Source: Acinetobacter oleivorans DR1
GTDB taxonomy: Bacteria; Pseudomonadota; Gammaproteobacteria; Pseudomonadales; Moraxellaceae
Length of the DNA stretch: 64,000 nucleotides
Assembly (NCBI RefSeq): GCF_000196795.1
Contig: NC_014259.1
Span: 1,426,001 to 1,490,000, forward strand
Reading direction: 5' to 3'
Position 1 is the first letter of the stretch. Every line of letters begins with the position of its first letter. Made by a program: the position numbers and the translations under genes. Shown piece by piece: positions 26,391 through 34,853 of this stretch. A model generated the notes under the pieces. It made no database searches. It was not told the DNA's origin and saw only the letters and a program-made list of their open reading frames with translations.

Positions 26391-27776
26391 CTAGTTCATG
26401 AGCAGACGAGAGAATTGGTCAGGCATATGGTCTGCCCAACAGATTTGAGAGTTTTGCTGTTTAAAAATACCTTGCTGTTCAAGCCAAGCTGAAAACTCAG
26501 GAGCAGGTTTTAAACCGAGGAGTTGTCTTAAATAGAGGGCATCATGGAACGAGGTCGTTTGATAGTTGAGCATGACATCATCTGAACCCGGAATTCCCAT
26601 AATGAAGTTAATGCCCGCGGCACCAAATAGAGTAAGGAGAACATCCATATCATTTTGGTCAGCATCGGCATGGTTGGTATAGCAAATGTCGCAGCCCATT
26701 GGTACTCCGAGTAACTTGCCGCAGAAGTGGTCTTCTAGTCCTGCACGTATAATTTGTTTACCGTTAAAAAGATATTCGGGACCAATAAAGCCAACGACAG
26801 TATTCACTAAAAGCGGATTGTATTTACGAGCTACTGCATAAGCACGCGTTTCTAATGTTTGCTGATCAACGCCGTGATGTGCATTGCTCGATAAGGCACT
26901 GCCTTGACCCGTTTCAAAGTACATAACATTTTGCCCAATGGTTCCGCGTTTAAGTGCGAGTGTGGCTTCATATCCTTCTTGTAGTAAATCGAGTGAAATT
27001 CCAAAACCTTCATTAGCCAGTTGGGTGCCAGCGATTGATTGAAACATTAAATCAATGGGCACATTTTTTTCTGCCAGTTGAATGCCTGAGCTGATATGGG
27101 TAAGTACACAAGATTGTGTTGGAATTTGATATTCCTGAATGACATGGTCAAGTAGTTTTAGTAGCTCTGACAAATTATGTAGGTTATCCGTCGCTGGATT
27201 GATACCAATCACGGCATCCCCATTACCATACATCAAACCATCTAAAATACTGGCAGAAATACCAAGCACATCATCCGTAGGATGATTGGGTTGTAAACGG
27301 GTAGAAAGATGACCCTTTAAACCAATCGTGTTGCGAAATTGGGTGATTACTTCACATTTACTGGCGATATAAATTAAATCTTGATTGCGCATAATTTTGC
27401 TGACAGCAGCCACCATTTCTGGAGTTAAACCTGATGCTAATGCTTTTAAGTTTTGGGCAGTGGCTTCTTCTCCAAGTAACCAATTTCGAAAATCACCTAC
27501 TGTAAAGTGTGAAATAGGGGCAAAGGCTGCCAGATCATGTTCATCAATAATTAGTCGTGTAATTTCATCAGTTTCGTAATCGACTAGAACCTCATTTAAA
27601 AAGGTTTTAAGTGGTACATCGGCCAAAGTCATTTGTGCCGCAACATGTTCGGTTGCATCTCTGGCCGCTACACCTGCTAATTCATCGCCAGAACGTAACG
27701 GCGTTGCTTTTGCCATCAAGGTCTTCAAGTCAGCAAAGTGATACTGTTGATTGGCGACAATATTGCGATAACTCAT
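26391..27776 (-). CDS. eutB: Ethanolamine ammonia-lyase heavy chain
   Basis: Catalytic alpha subunit of ethanolamine ammonia-lyase, forming a TIM barrel that holds substrate and adenosylcobalamin with EutC. Conserved stretches visible are GDELAGVAARDATEHVAAQ, SRLQPNHPTDD-type (STRLQPNHPTDD), GDAVIGINPATD, FETGQGSALSSNAHHGVDQ and MGCDICYTNHADADQNDM. 461 residues, normal. Fourteen bases after the permease gene and ten before eutC, so eat-eutB-eutC are one operon. The product acetaldehyde would be used by the aldehyde dehydrogenase next door. Confidence 0.97.
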   Translation of the reverse strand: MSYRNIVANQQYHFADLKTLMAKATPLRSGDELAGVAARDATEHVAAQMTLADVPLKTFLNEVLVDYETDEITRLIIDEHDLAAFAPISHFTVGDFRNWLLGEEATAQNLKALASGLTPEMVAAVSKIMRNQDLIYIASKCEVITQFRNTIGLKGHLSTRLQPNHPTDDVLGISASILDGLMYGNGDAVIGINPATDNLHNLSELLKLLDHVIQEYQIPTQSCVLTHISSGIQLAEKNVPIDLMFQSIAGTQLANEGFGISLDLLQEGYEATLALKRGTIGQNVMYFETGQGSALSSNAHHGVDQQTLETRAYAVARKYNPLLVNTVVGFIGPEYLFNGKQIIRAGLEDHFCGKLLGVPMGCDICYTNHADADQNDMDVLLTLFGAAGINFIMGIPGSDDVMLNYQTTSFHDALYLRQLLGLKPAPEFSAWLEQQGIFKQQNSQICWADHMPDQFSRLLMN

Positions 27777-27790
27777 AGTTGCATCCTTTT

Positions 27791-29227
27791 TTATAGTTCT
27801 TGTTCTGCGGCTTTAATATTTGCAAACTCTTCTTCTGGTGTACCTTTAACTAAATGATAACGGCTATAGAATAAAAAGTAAGCAATAAATACGACATAAA
27901 TAGCGGCAGCAATAAACCAAACTTTTGGATTAACAACAAAGCCTGCAACTACAGCAGCGACTGCTAGAACTAAGGCAATACTTGAAGTAACGATTCCTCC
28001 AGGAGTTTTATAAGGACGAGGCATGTCGGGTTTAGATAGGCGTAGTTTGATGTGGGATAAAAGAATCAACACATAAGAAATGGTTGCACCAAAAACCGCG
28101 ATTAAAATCAGTGAATCACCTTCTTTGGTCAGTGAAAGCAAGAACCCAATAATGCCCGGAATAATAATTGCGAGATAAGGGGCTTTATTTTTATTGGTTA
28201 AAGAGAGTGAAGTAGGTAAGTAACCAGCACGAGAGAGTGCAAAAATTTGACGGGAATAGGCATAGATAATTGAAAAGAAACTCGCGATTAAACCTGCTAA
28301 ACCAACAAAGTTAACAAAAGTCGCAAGCCAAGTGTTGGCGCCATAAACTTTAACCAGAGCATCGACGAGGGGAGCACCTGAGTTTTGTAAAGTACTTGCA
28401 CCTGCTGCGCCCGCACCCAAGAATAAAATGAGCATGGCAAACGCCGTTAAGATGAGCATTGCACCGATTAAACCGCGTGGGAGAGATTTCGCTGGATCTT
28501 TTGCTTCTTCGGCGGCTAATGGCACACCTTCAACTGCAAGGAAAAACCAGATTGCAAAGGGAACTGCGGCCCAGATGCCTAAATAGCCATGAGGTAGAAA
28601 ACGACTTGCACCAGCTGCTGTGCCAACAGGAATATCTAACAGGTTTTGTGTATTAAAATGTGGAATCATTGCGACAATAAACACAACCAGAGCAACAGCT
28701 GCGACAAGTGTAATTGCGAACATAATTTTTAAGGCTTCGCCAGCACCTTTCAGATGTATGCCCATAAAAATGGCGTAGCAGGCGAGATAAATCATCCAGC
28801 CATTAATACCAAATAGAGATTCGCAATAACCACCAATAAATACGGCAATCGCCGCAGGAGCAATTGCGTATTCAATTAAAATAGCTGTGCCTGTTAAATA
28901 GCCCCCAAAAGGGCCAAAGGCAGCACGTGCAAAACTATAACCACCACCTGCTGTCGGCATCATGGTGGACATTTCTGACATAGAAAGACATAGACATAAG
29001 TACATAAGCGCAGCGAGTGCAGTGGCAATAAACATACCCCCCCAGCCACCTTGAGCAATACCAAAGTTCCAGCCAGCAAAATCACCCGATATCACATAAG
29101 CTACGCCTAAACCAATCAGGAGTAACCAACCAACCGTACCTTGTTTGAGTTGACGCTGAGCAAAATATTCTGCTGATGAGACTTCTGTGCTTGAAGAAAT
29201 GACGGAAGCTGTTTCTGGTTGATTCAT
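27791..29227 (-). CDS. eat: Ethanolamine permease (APC family)
   Basis: Inner-membrane amino acid/polyamine/organocation superfamily permease of 478 residues with about twelve helices. The order eat-eutB-eutC assigns ethanolamine as substrate. Visible signatures are VISGDFAGWNFGIAQGGWGG near helix 1 and MMPTAGGGYSFARAAFGPFGG in helix 3, both typical of the ethanolamine permease group. AGGAGT stands seven bases before ATG 29227. First gene of the operon. Confidence 0.92.
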   Translation of the reverse strand: MNQPETASVISSSTEVSSAEYFAQRQLKQGTVGWLLLIGLGVAYVISGDFAGWNFGIAQGGWGGMFIATALAALMYLCLCLSMSEMSTMMPTAGGGYSFARAAFGPFGGYLTGTAILIEYAIAPAAIAVFIGGYCESLFGINGWMIYLACYAIFMGIHLKGAGEALKIMFAITLVAAVALVVFIVAMIPHFNTQNLLDIPVGTAAGASRFLPHGYLGIWAAVPFAIWFFLAVEGVPLAAEEAKDPAKSLPRGLIGAMLILTAFAMLILFLGAGAAGASTLQNSGAPLVDALVKVYGANTWLATFVNFVGLAGLIASFFSIIYAYSRQIFALSRAGYLPTSLSLTNKNKAPYLAIIIPGIIGFLLSLTKEGDSLILIAVFGATISYVLILLSHIKLRLSKPDMPRPYKTPGGIVTSSIALVLAVAAVVAGFVVNPKVWFIAAAIYVVFIAYFLFYSRYHLVKGTPEEEFANIKAAEQEL

Positions 29228-29349
29228 ACAATACTCCTGCGAGTGGGTTTGTATGAATCAATGCAAAAGCAATGCCTAAATGAAGCACTTTAGAGAGTAG
29301 ATGGAATTTTTTATTTTAAAAATAAAAATTCAAGCTTAACAATCGTAAA

Positions 29350-29386
29350 TAAAGAAGCCAGCAATCTAAATTACTGGCTTCTTATA
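29350..29386 (-). terminator. Terminator downstream of aldehyde dehydrogenase gene
   Basis: Arms AAGAAGCCAGCAAT and ATTACTGGCTTCTT (one mismatch) with TTTATTT on the minus-strand 3' side. Confidence 0.8.
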
Positions 29387-29445
29387 TAATTAGTCATCTT
29401 ACTTCTTTCTAGTGTTGATAGTTTGGTATCAACTTGGTGCGAAAC

Positions 29446-30957
29446 TTAGAAGAAGCCCATTGGTTTAGTTGAATAACTCACCAACAAGTTTTTAGTTTGT
29501 TGATAATGATCTAGCATCATCTTATGGTTTTCACGGCCAATACCAGACTTCTTGTAGCCACCAAATGCAGCATGTGCAGGGTAGATGTTGTAGCAGTTTG
29601 TCCAAACACGGCCAGCTTCAATAGCACGACCAGCACGATAAGAAATATGAGCTGAACGTGACCATACACCTGCACCTAAACCATACATGGTGTCATTGGC
29701 AATTTTAATTGCATCGTCAAAGTCTTTGAACGTTGTTACAGCAAGTACAGGTCCAAAAATTTCTTCTTGGAAAACTTGCATGCCATTGTGACCTTTAAAA
29801 ATAGTCGGATCGACATAGTAACCATCGCCTACTTCTTTACGGCCGCTACCACCAAGTAAGAGTTCTGCACCTTCTTCACGACCCGTGTTAATACAACGTA
29901 AGATTTTCTCTTGTTGTTGTAGAGATGCTTGAGCACCAATCATCGTTTCAGTATCAAGTGGATGACCAGTTTTAATACGTTTTACACGCTCGACAGCCAT
30001 TTCTAAGAACTGATCAGCAATACTTTCTTGTACTAAAGCACGAGAAGGGCAAGTACATACTTCACCTTGGTTTAAGGCAAACATCGCAAAACCTTCAAGC
30101 GTTTTTTCTAAGAAGTCATCTTCTTTGTCCAAGATATCTTCAAAGAAAAGGTTTGGTGACTTACCGCCAAGTTCTAAGGTCACTGGAATAATATTTTCAG
30201 TCGCATATTGCATCACCATTTGTCCAGTTTGAGTTGAACCTGTGAATGCGATTTTTGCAATACGTGGGTTTGTTGCTAATGGACGGCCGACTTCTGAACC
30301 GAAACCATTGACAATATTAAGGACACCCGGTGGTAAAATATCTTGGATCAGTTCAGCCACCAACAAAATACCCACTGGAGTTTGCTCAGCTGGTTTAATC
30401 ACGACACAGTTACCAGCTGCTAAAGCAGGTGCAAGTTTCCATGCTGCCATCAAAATCGGGAAGTTCCATGGAATGATTTGACCAACGACACCTAGTGGTT
30501 CGTGGAAATGATACGCAATGGTATCTTCATCAATTTCAGAGATGCCACCTTCTTGAGCACGAATACATCCAGCGAAATAACGGAAATGGTCAATCGCAAG
30601 TGGAAGGTCAGCTGCTAAAGTTTCACGCACTGCTTTACCGTTATCCCAAGTTTCTGCAACAGCAAGCATTTCAAGATTTGCTTCTAAACGATCAGCAATT
30701 TTTAAAAGGATATTCGAGCGTACTGTTGGTGATGCTTTATTCCATGTTGCTTTCGCTTTGTGTGCTGCATCTAGAGCGAGCTCAATATCTTCGGCACTAG
30801 AGCGTGGAATACGTGTAAAAGCTTTTCCGTCAACAGGAGATACATTGTCAAAATACGCACCCTTTACAGGTGCAACCCATTCACCGCCAATAAAATTTTC
30901 GTATTGTGATTTAAATTGAACTTTTGAGCCTGGTTGATTTGGATCGATATAGCGCAT
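29446..30957 (-). CDS. NAD-dependent aldehyde (acetaldehyde) dehydrogenase, ExaC/AldB-like
   Basis: Oxidises acetaldehyde, from ethanolamine or ethanol, to acetate. ALDH superfamily features are LGVVGQIIPWNFPIL, KPAEQTPV, FTGSTQTGQ, the catalytic Glu in LELGGKSPN, the nucleophilic Cys in NQGEVCTCPSRALVQ, and EEIFGPVLAV. 503 residues from ATG 30957, chosen because AGGA lies eight bases upstream. The closest match in memory is E. coli AldB / Pseudomonas ExaC. Divergent from the GAF-domain regulator, with the eut operon immediately downstream. Confidence 0.93.
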   Translation of the reverse strand: MRYIDPNQPGSKVQFKSQYENFIGGEWVAPVKGAYFDNVSPVDGKAFTRIPRSSAEDIELALDAAHKAKATWNKASPTVRSNILLKIADRLEANLEMLAVAETWDNGKAVRETLAADLPLAIDHFRYFAGCIRAQEGGISEIDEDTIAYHFHEPLGVVGQIIPWNFPILMAAWKLAPALAAGNCVVIKPAEQTPVGILLVAELIQDILPPGVLNIVNGFGSEVGRPLATNPRIAKIAFTGSTQTGQMVMQYATENIIPVTLELGGKSPNLFFEDILDKEDDFLEKTLEGFAMFALNQGEVCTCPSRALVQESIADQFLEMAVERVKRIKTGHPLDTETMIGAQASLQQQEKILRCINTGREEGAELLLGGSGRKEVGDGYYVDPTIFKGHNGMQVFQEEIFGPVLAVTTFKDFDDAIKIANDTMYGLGAGVWSRSAHISYRAGRAIEAGRVWTNCYNIYPAHAAFGGYKKSGIGRENHKMMLDHYQQTKNLLVSYSTKPMGFF

Positions 30958-31099
30958 ATAAATATTCCTTTGCTTTTTAGGACTAAAGACTAACAAGAAC
31001 CCTGTCAGTAGGTACTTTCGTACTTTGTATAATTAGGATATAAAGAAGAAGGTTGGAGAAAGGTTGGAATAGAAATGTGGATATATAAGGAATTTACAA

Positions 31100-32290
31100 A
31101 TGTTCACAAAAAAGGATTTATTGCAGCAACGGACGTTGATTGATCAACTGCGCACGCAAAATAGTCTCTCTCCTCAGAATGCTGCCAAACTCGGCCAAAG
31201 TATTGCAAGCTCGTGGGAACGGTCAGCTTCTGCTGCGATTCCTAAAGAGCGTTTTGCGGCTCCTTTAGTCGAAAAAAAATCTGCTTCACAAAATGCTTTA
31301 GATATGGCTTTAAGTCAGTGTGCTGACGATTTACGTCATATTGCAGAGCAATCTTCAATGGTGATTGCTGTCGGTGATATCGGTAGTACCATTATCTGGA
31401 CGGCACCAAGTCCTCAAATGCAAAGTGCTGCTGAACGTGTACATTTTGTGCAGGGTGGTCAGTGGCGTGAAGAATTTGTGGGCACCAATGCCTTAGCTTT
31501 ATCTTTAAAAACTCAACAATCAAGCTGTGTTTTTTCAAATGAACATTATATGGAATCGATTCATGAGTGGGTGTGCTATGCCGCACCGATTATCGACCCA
31601 TACTCAAAACAAACCCTAGGAGTTGTTGATTTATCAACCATTTGGAAGAACCATAATAGTTTAGGAATATTGGCTGCTGAACGTTGTGCATCCATTATTC
31701 AGTCTGCTTTGTTAGAGCAGCAGCGCCAGCAATTACATATTCGTGCTTTTTCGACACCACAAGTTAAATTTAATGGCAAAAGTTTATTATTAACACCGCG
31801 TCAAATTGAAATTTTAACCATATTGGCGTTATGTCCACATGGCTTAACTTTAGAGCATCTTTATCAGGCGCTCTATGGTGAACGTAAAGTCAGTATGGGG
31901 ACGCTTAAAGCTGAAATGTCTCAACTACGAGATATTTTGGGTGGTTTACTTGGTTCACGTCCATATCGTTTACTGGTGCATGTTGAAGCTGATTTTTTAC
32001 AAGCGGAACAAGCACTGGATGCAGGATATGCAGCCTCGGCTTTGCAGCTTTACACAGGTGTATTTCTAGCAAAAACGGAAAGTCCGTTTTTATGTGCATG
32101 GCGTGACTGCCTTGAATCACGCTTGAGTGATGCAATTTTTAAAACACAAGAAACAGATTTATTACTTAAGCATTTAGCTCATTTTCCTGAAGCAATCGAT
32201 GCGGTAGAACGTCTTATGGAGTTAGTACCGAGCGAACATCCTGCGCATCAATTGCTGATGAAATACCTTGACTCACCTAAGCTCAGTTAA
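31100..32290 (+). CDS. GAF-domain transcriptional regulator without AAA+ domain
   Basis: 396 residues. The N-terminal 200 residues resemble the sensory part of AcoR-like activators (SWERSAS near the start, then a GAF domain with GTNALALSL and PIIDPYSKQTLGVVDLST). Instead of the sigma54-interacting AAA+ ATPase, the C-terminal half carries a winged-helix region (LTPRQIEILTILALCPHGLTLEHLYQALYG) and a helical tail. Divergently transcribed from the aldehyde dehydrogenase gene across 142 bases, so it most likely controls ethanolamine/ethanol oxidation genes. AGGA is placed well before ATG 31100. It overlaps the convergent hydrolase gene by four bases. Confidence 0.85.
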   Translation: MFTKKDLLQQRTLIDQLRTQNSLSPQNAAKLGQSIASSWERSASAAIPKERFAAPLVEKKSASQNALDMALSQCADDLRHIAEQSSMVIAVGDIGSTIIWTAPSPQMQSAAERVHFVQGGQWREEFVGTNALALSLKTQQSSCVFSNEHYMESIHEWVCYAAPIIDPYSKQTLGVVDLSTIWKNHNSLGILAAERCASIIQSALLEQQRQQLHIRAFSTPQVKFNGKSLLLTPRQIEILTILALCPHGLTLEHLYQALYGERKVSMGTLKAEMSQLRDILGGLLGSRPYRLLVHVEADFLQAEQALDAGYAASALQLYTGVFLAKTESPFLCAWRDCLESRLSDAIFKTQETDLLLKHLAHFPEAIDAVERLMELVPSEHPAHQLLMKYLDSPKLS

Positions 32291-33255
32291 GTGATTTTTT
32301 GATCCAGCCACTGAAACAATTGTTGATAGACTTGTTCTCGTACTGGCTGGGCCGAAAGGACTAAATCATGCAACCCATTGTGAATAGAGACAACAGAGAC
32401 ATCGCCTTTGATTTTTTTACCAAATTTTTCAATGTCTTTAACATCTAAAATTACATCGCTTTGAGTCGCATCTGTTCCCCATTTTTTAGGGTTTTTAGTC
32501 TGGTGAGAATGCATAATCAGTGCGGGAACATTCAGTTTAACCCCGCGATGTATTTCTTTTTGTGCCGTATGAATCGCATGTAGAAAGCTGAGTTGAACCG
32601 TAGGGGCAGAGGTAGGTTTCCAGTCCAGATTAAAGTCCCATTCGCCCTTGAGCTGTTTGTGAAGGCTCGCGGTGTACCATTTGTTTAATTGACTTGGGAA
32701 TTTAACTTTTGGCAGATATTTTCCTACTCGACTGAGTACTGGAATACCAAATTTTTTCTCGACCAAGCTTAAATTAAAATCGTAAAACGGACTATTTGCC
32801 CATAGCGCTTTAATCAGAGGGTGGTTTGGGTTATGGGCAGCATAAAGCGTTGCTGTTAAACCGCCAGTCGAATGCCCTGCAAGCAAGACTTGGGTGTGCT
32901 GTTCTTTACCAATAATCTCTAATGCTTGTGTAATTTCGGCATCGTATTCATTTAAATCAAGCACATTATAGAAAATTTGATGAGGTAGCTTTGAACGGCC
33001 ATATTTTCTTAAATCCAAGGCATAGAAGTCATAACCATGCGCATTGAATTGTTCAGCCATTTCGGTTTGAAAGAAATAATCTAAAAAACCATGAATATAC
33101 AGCACGGCTTTTTGAGTCGATTGAGCGGCCTTTTTACGCACTAGGGTAGCTACAACTTTTCCTTCGTAATCATTAGGAAAGTTGAGTGTAAGCTGTTCGT
33201 AGCCAGTACCTAAAATATCTGGAACATAATTTTGATTAGCTGAAGATGTATTCAT
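32287..33255 (-). CDS. Alpha/beta hydrolase (serine aminopeptidase S33 / lysophospholipase type)
   Basis: 322-residue soluble alpha/beta hydrolase. The nucleophile elbow is GHSTGG (Ser about residue 128), preceded by an oxyanion motif LYIHGFLDYFFQTEMAE and DLRKYGRSKLP; the catalytic His is in IHNGLHDLVLS near the end. Resembles monoacylglycerol lipase/PldB-like enzymes; substrate unknown. No signal peptide. Convergent with the regulator gene and co-directional with the alcohol dehydrogenase gene, separated from it by tandem terminators. Confidence 0.85.
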   Translation of the reverse strand: MNTSSANQNYVPDILGTGYEQLTLNFPNDYEGKVVATLVRKKAAQSTQKAVLYIHGFLDYFFQTEMAEQFNAHGYDFYALDLRKYGRSKLPHQIFYNVLDLNEYDAEITQALEIIGKEQHTQVLLAGHSTGGLTATLYAAHNPNHPLIKALWANSPFYDFNLSLVEKKFGIPVLSRVGKYLPKVKFPSQLNKWYTASLHKQLKGEWDFNLDWKPTSAPTVQLSFLHAIHTAQKEIHRGVKLNVPALIMHSHQTKNPKKWGTDATQSDVILDVKDIEKFGKKIKGDVSVVSIHNGLHDLVLSAQPVREQVYQQLFQWLDQKIT

Positions 33256-33354
33256 TTTTATCGAGCTATTGTAATTAAGACATGCTGAGTATCCTTCAAT
33301 GAAATGGGCGAATTGTCAATCAGGTTTAGAGAGGGTTGGAATATGGTTTCTAAA

Positions 33355-33427
33355 AAAAGGGAATACCGCTGGAGCTAAGTATTCCCCAAAAAAGTAAGTC
33401 AACGGTCGGAGGGATTTGACTTACTAG
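33355..33427 (-). terminator. Tandem intrinsic terminators of the alcohol dehydrogenase gene
   Basis: Reading the minus strand, a first hairpin (arms AGTAAGTCAA and TTGACTTACT) is followed by TTTTTT, then a second (arms GGGAATAC and GTATTCCC) is followed by TTTTTTT. Two complete terminators in 75 bases insulate the downstream hydrolase gene. Confidence 0.93.
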
Positions 33428-33450
33428 AGGGATATGCCATTACATCAGTA

Positions 33451-34623
33451 TTAAAGTGCTGCTTTAAAAATCTCCACAACTTGTGCATGGTTTGCTTTAC
33501 GAGGGTTGGTCAACATACACGCATCTTTTTGAGCATTATCTGCCATGACTGCAAGGTCTTCATTTTTCACACCTAGTTCTGTTAAACCAGATGGAATACC
33601 AATTGATGAAGACAGTTTACGAATGGCATCAATAGCAGCATAGGCAGCTTCCATCACTGTTAACCCGTGAGTTTTTATACCCATTAACTCAGCGATTTTT
33701 GCGTAACGATCTGGGCAAGCAATTAAGTTAAACTCACACACGTGTGGTAACAAGATTGCATTACATACGCCGTGAGGTAGGTTGTAAAAACCGCCCAACT
33801 GATGAGCCATTGCGTGGACATAACCTAAAGATGCGTTGTTAAATGCCATGCCCGCTAAGTACTGTGCATAGCTCATCGCATCACGTGCTTCGATGTTTTC
33901 ACCATTTGCGACAGCAGGTTGGAGCCACTGGCTAATCATCGTAATCGCTTTTTCTGCACACGCATCGGTAATTGGGTTGGCCGCCGTAGAAACATAAGCT
34001 TCAACCGCATGAGTTAACGCATCCATACCTGTTGCCGCTGTTAAACCAGCCGGTTTTGCGATCATGAGTTTCGGGTCATCAATGGCAATGAGTGGGGTAC
34101 AACGCCAGTCGACAATCGCCATTTTTACATGAGTGTCTGTATTGGTAATAATACAGAAACGGGTCATTTCAGATGCAGTACCGGCTGTTGTGTTCACTGC
34201 AATCAGTGGTGTCATTGGCACTTTGCTTTTATCAATACCTTCGTAGTCACGAATATGACCACCACCAGCAGTGACTAAACCAATCCCTTTTGCACAGTCA
34301 TGAGATGAACCGCCACCTAGAGAGACAATAAAGTCACAGCCATTTTCGTTATAGGCATTTACACCGTTATGAACATTAATATCGGTTGGGTTAGGTTCTG
34401 CACCCGGAAAAATATGGCTCGCAACGCCTGCTTCAGTTAAATAGTTTGCGATAAGATCTGCGACACCAAATTTAAATAAGCCTTCATCGGTCACAATTAA
34501 TGCTTTTTTTGCGCCGAGGTTTTGTGCCTTTGTACCAATTTCTTTGGCACATCCTGGTCCAAAGAGCGATACACAAGGAATATAAAAACCGTTTGTTTGA
34601 TCTGCAATATTTTTAAAAGCCAT
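33451..34623 (-). CDS. Iron-containing (group III) alcohol dehydrogenase
   Basis: NAD-dependent Fe2+ alcohol dehydrogenase of 390 residues, close to Zymomonas AdhB and E. coli YiaY. Visible are SLGGGSSHDCAKGIGL (NAD site), NTTAGTASEMTRFCIIT, and metal ligands in GMDALTHAVEAY and HAMAHQLGGFYNLPHGVCN. Start ATG 34623 with AAGGA nine bases upstream; a longer frame to 34680 lacks one. With the neighbouring aldehyde dehydrogenase it forms an ethanol-to-acetate route. Isolated transcript ended by two terminators. Confidence 0.95.
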   Translation of the reverse strand: MAFKNIADQTNGFYIPCVSLFGPGCAKEIGTKAQNLGAKKALIVTDEGLFKFGVADLIANYLTEAGVASHIFPGAEPNPTDINVHNGVNAYNENGCDFIVSLGGGSSHDCAKGIGLVTAGGGHIRDYEGIDKSKVPMTPLIAVNTTAGTASEMTRFCIITNTDTHVKMAIVDWRCTPLIAIDDPKLMIAKPAGLTAATGMDALTHAVEAYVSTAANPITDACAEKAITMISQWLQPAVANGENIEARDAMSYAQYLAGMAFNNASLGYVHAMAHQLGGFYNLPHGVCNAILLPHVCEFNLIACPDRYAKIAELMGIKTHGLTVMEAAYAAIDAIRKLSSSIGIPSGLTELGVKNEDLAVMADNAQKDACMLTNPRKANHAQVVEIFKAAL

Positions 34624-34853
34624 GGAGTGATTCCTTCTTCCATAAATCCATTGTTTGTTATTACAGGTGAGCCTCACCATGGGGCTAGTATTGTGATGTG
34701 AAGATTATTTTCCTACCTACCAAAAACCTACCAAATATTATTTTATTATTAGTTATTGATTTATAATGATTTTACAGAAATTCTGGCGCATTCATTTAAT
34801 TTTTTCGGGAAAGTCGTTAAGCTATGGGCTGTTGAAGATGTACTTATGAGATT

